Shown in pieces: positions 5,540 to 5,564 of a stretch of 5,564 bases of DNA. This stretch comes from DASZJY01 sp036260255 (GTDB lineage: Bacteria; Actinomycetota; Acidimicrobiia; Acidimicrobiales; AC-14): the NCBI GenBank assembly GCA_036260255.1, contig DATAAF010000063.1, forward strand, positions 1 to 5,564. Direction: 5' to 3'. Numbering within the stretch: position 1 is the stretch's first letter; every line of letters starts with the position of its first letter. Below the pieces are notes generated by a model. That model searched no databases. It saw nothing but the letters and a program-made list of their open reading frames with translations, and was not told the DNA's origin. The position numbers were made by a program, and so were the translations under genes.

Positions 5540-5564
5540 CGCTCGCCGCAACTGCGACGTCGCC
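5540..5564 (+). repeat. 25-base direct repeat, copy 2, at the window edge
   Basis: The second copy of the 5448-5472 repeat, ending in AACTGCGACGTCGCC at the last base of the window. In copy 1 this sequence leads into the terminator hairpin, so another hairpin may follow beyond the edge; that cannot be seen here. Confidence 0.75.

Noticed and set aside
5430..5564. CRISPR array
   Set aside because: The repeats are two imperfect copies with a terminator and palindromes between them; spacing and structure do not resemble repeat-spacer units, and no cas gene is present.

Overview
The window is a piece of a very GC-rich chromosome. Codon third positions are almost all G or C, GTG starts are common, and genes are tightly packed with 4-base stop/start overlaps. 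This fits an actinobacterium. The strongest taxonomic hint is three adjacent genes: an MSMEG_4193-type histidine phosphatase, a DUF3090 protein and an SCO1664-type protein. This trio is a known hallmark of Actinobacteria. A deep branch such as Acidimicrobiia is possible, but that is inference. No phage, transposon, CRISPR array or RNA gene is visible.

Layout. (1) 1-437, plus strand: the C-terminal half of a TauE/SafE-family membrane exporter, entering from the left edge through a glycine-rich linker coded by a GGC repeat. (2) 418-1143, minus strand: a family-5 uracil-DNA glycosylase (UdgB), whose 3' end overlaps the exporter's 3' end by 20 bases. (3) 1146-4003, plus strand: a four-gene run of histidine phosphatase, DUF3090, SCO1664-type kinase-like protein and an unrecognised 340-residue protein. 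The genes are separated by 19 bases or overlap. The run begins two bases from the udgB start codon and ends at a small hairpin. (4) 4034-4189, minus strand: a 51-codon gene for a small, very hydrophobic protein. (5) 4293-5428, plus strand: an RsbW/SpoIIAB-like anti-sigma protein followed by a SigB/SigF-type sigma factor. (6) 5429-5564: a non-coding tail with a strong intrinsic terminator and repeated GC-rich motifs that run to the window edge.

How the genes work together. UdgB removes uracil from DNA and looks independent of its neighbours. The trio pairs a predicted phosphatase/mutase with a protein distantly like phosphatidylinositol 3-/4-kinases and a putative metal-binding protein. It is conserved but of unknown biochemistry. 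Here it carries an extra fourth gene that I do not recognise. The last two genes look like a partner-switching sigma module, with the inhibitor coded just before its sigma factor, but no anti-anti-sigma gene lies beside them and the inhibitor's nucleotide-binding motifs look degenerate.

I do not see a clearly new defence or mobile system. The most promising leads are the extended trio operon, the atypical anti-sigma protein, and the small membrane protein that is easily missed by length cut-offs.
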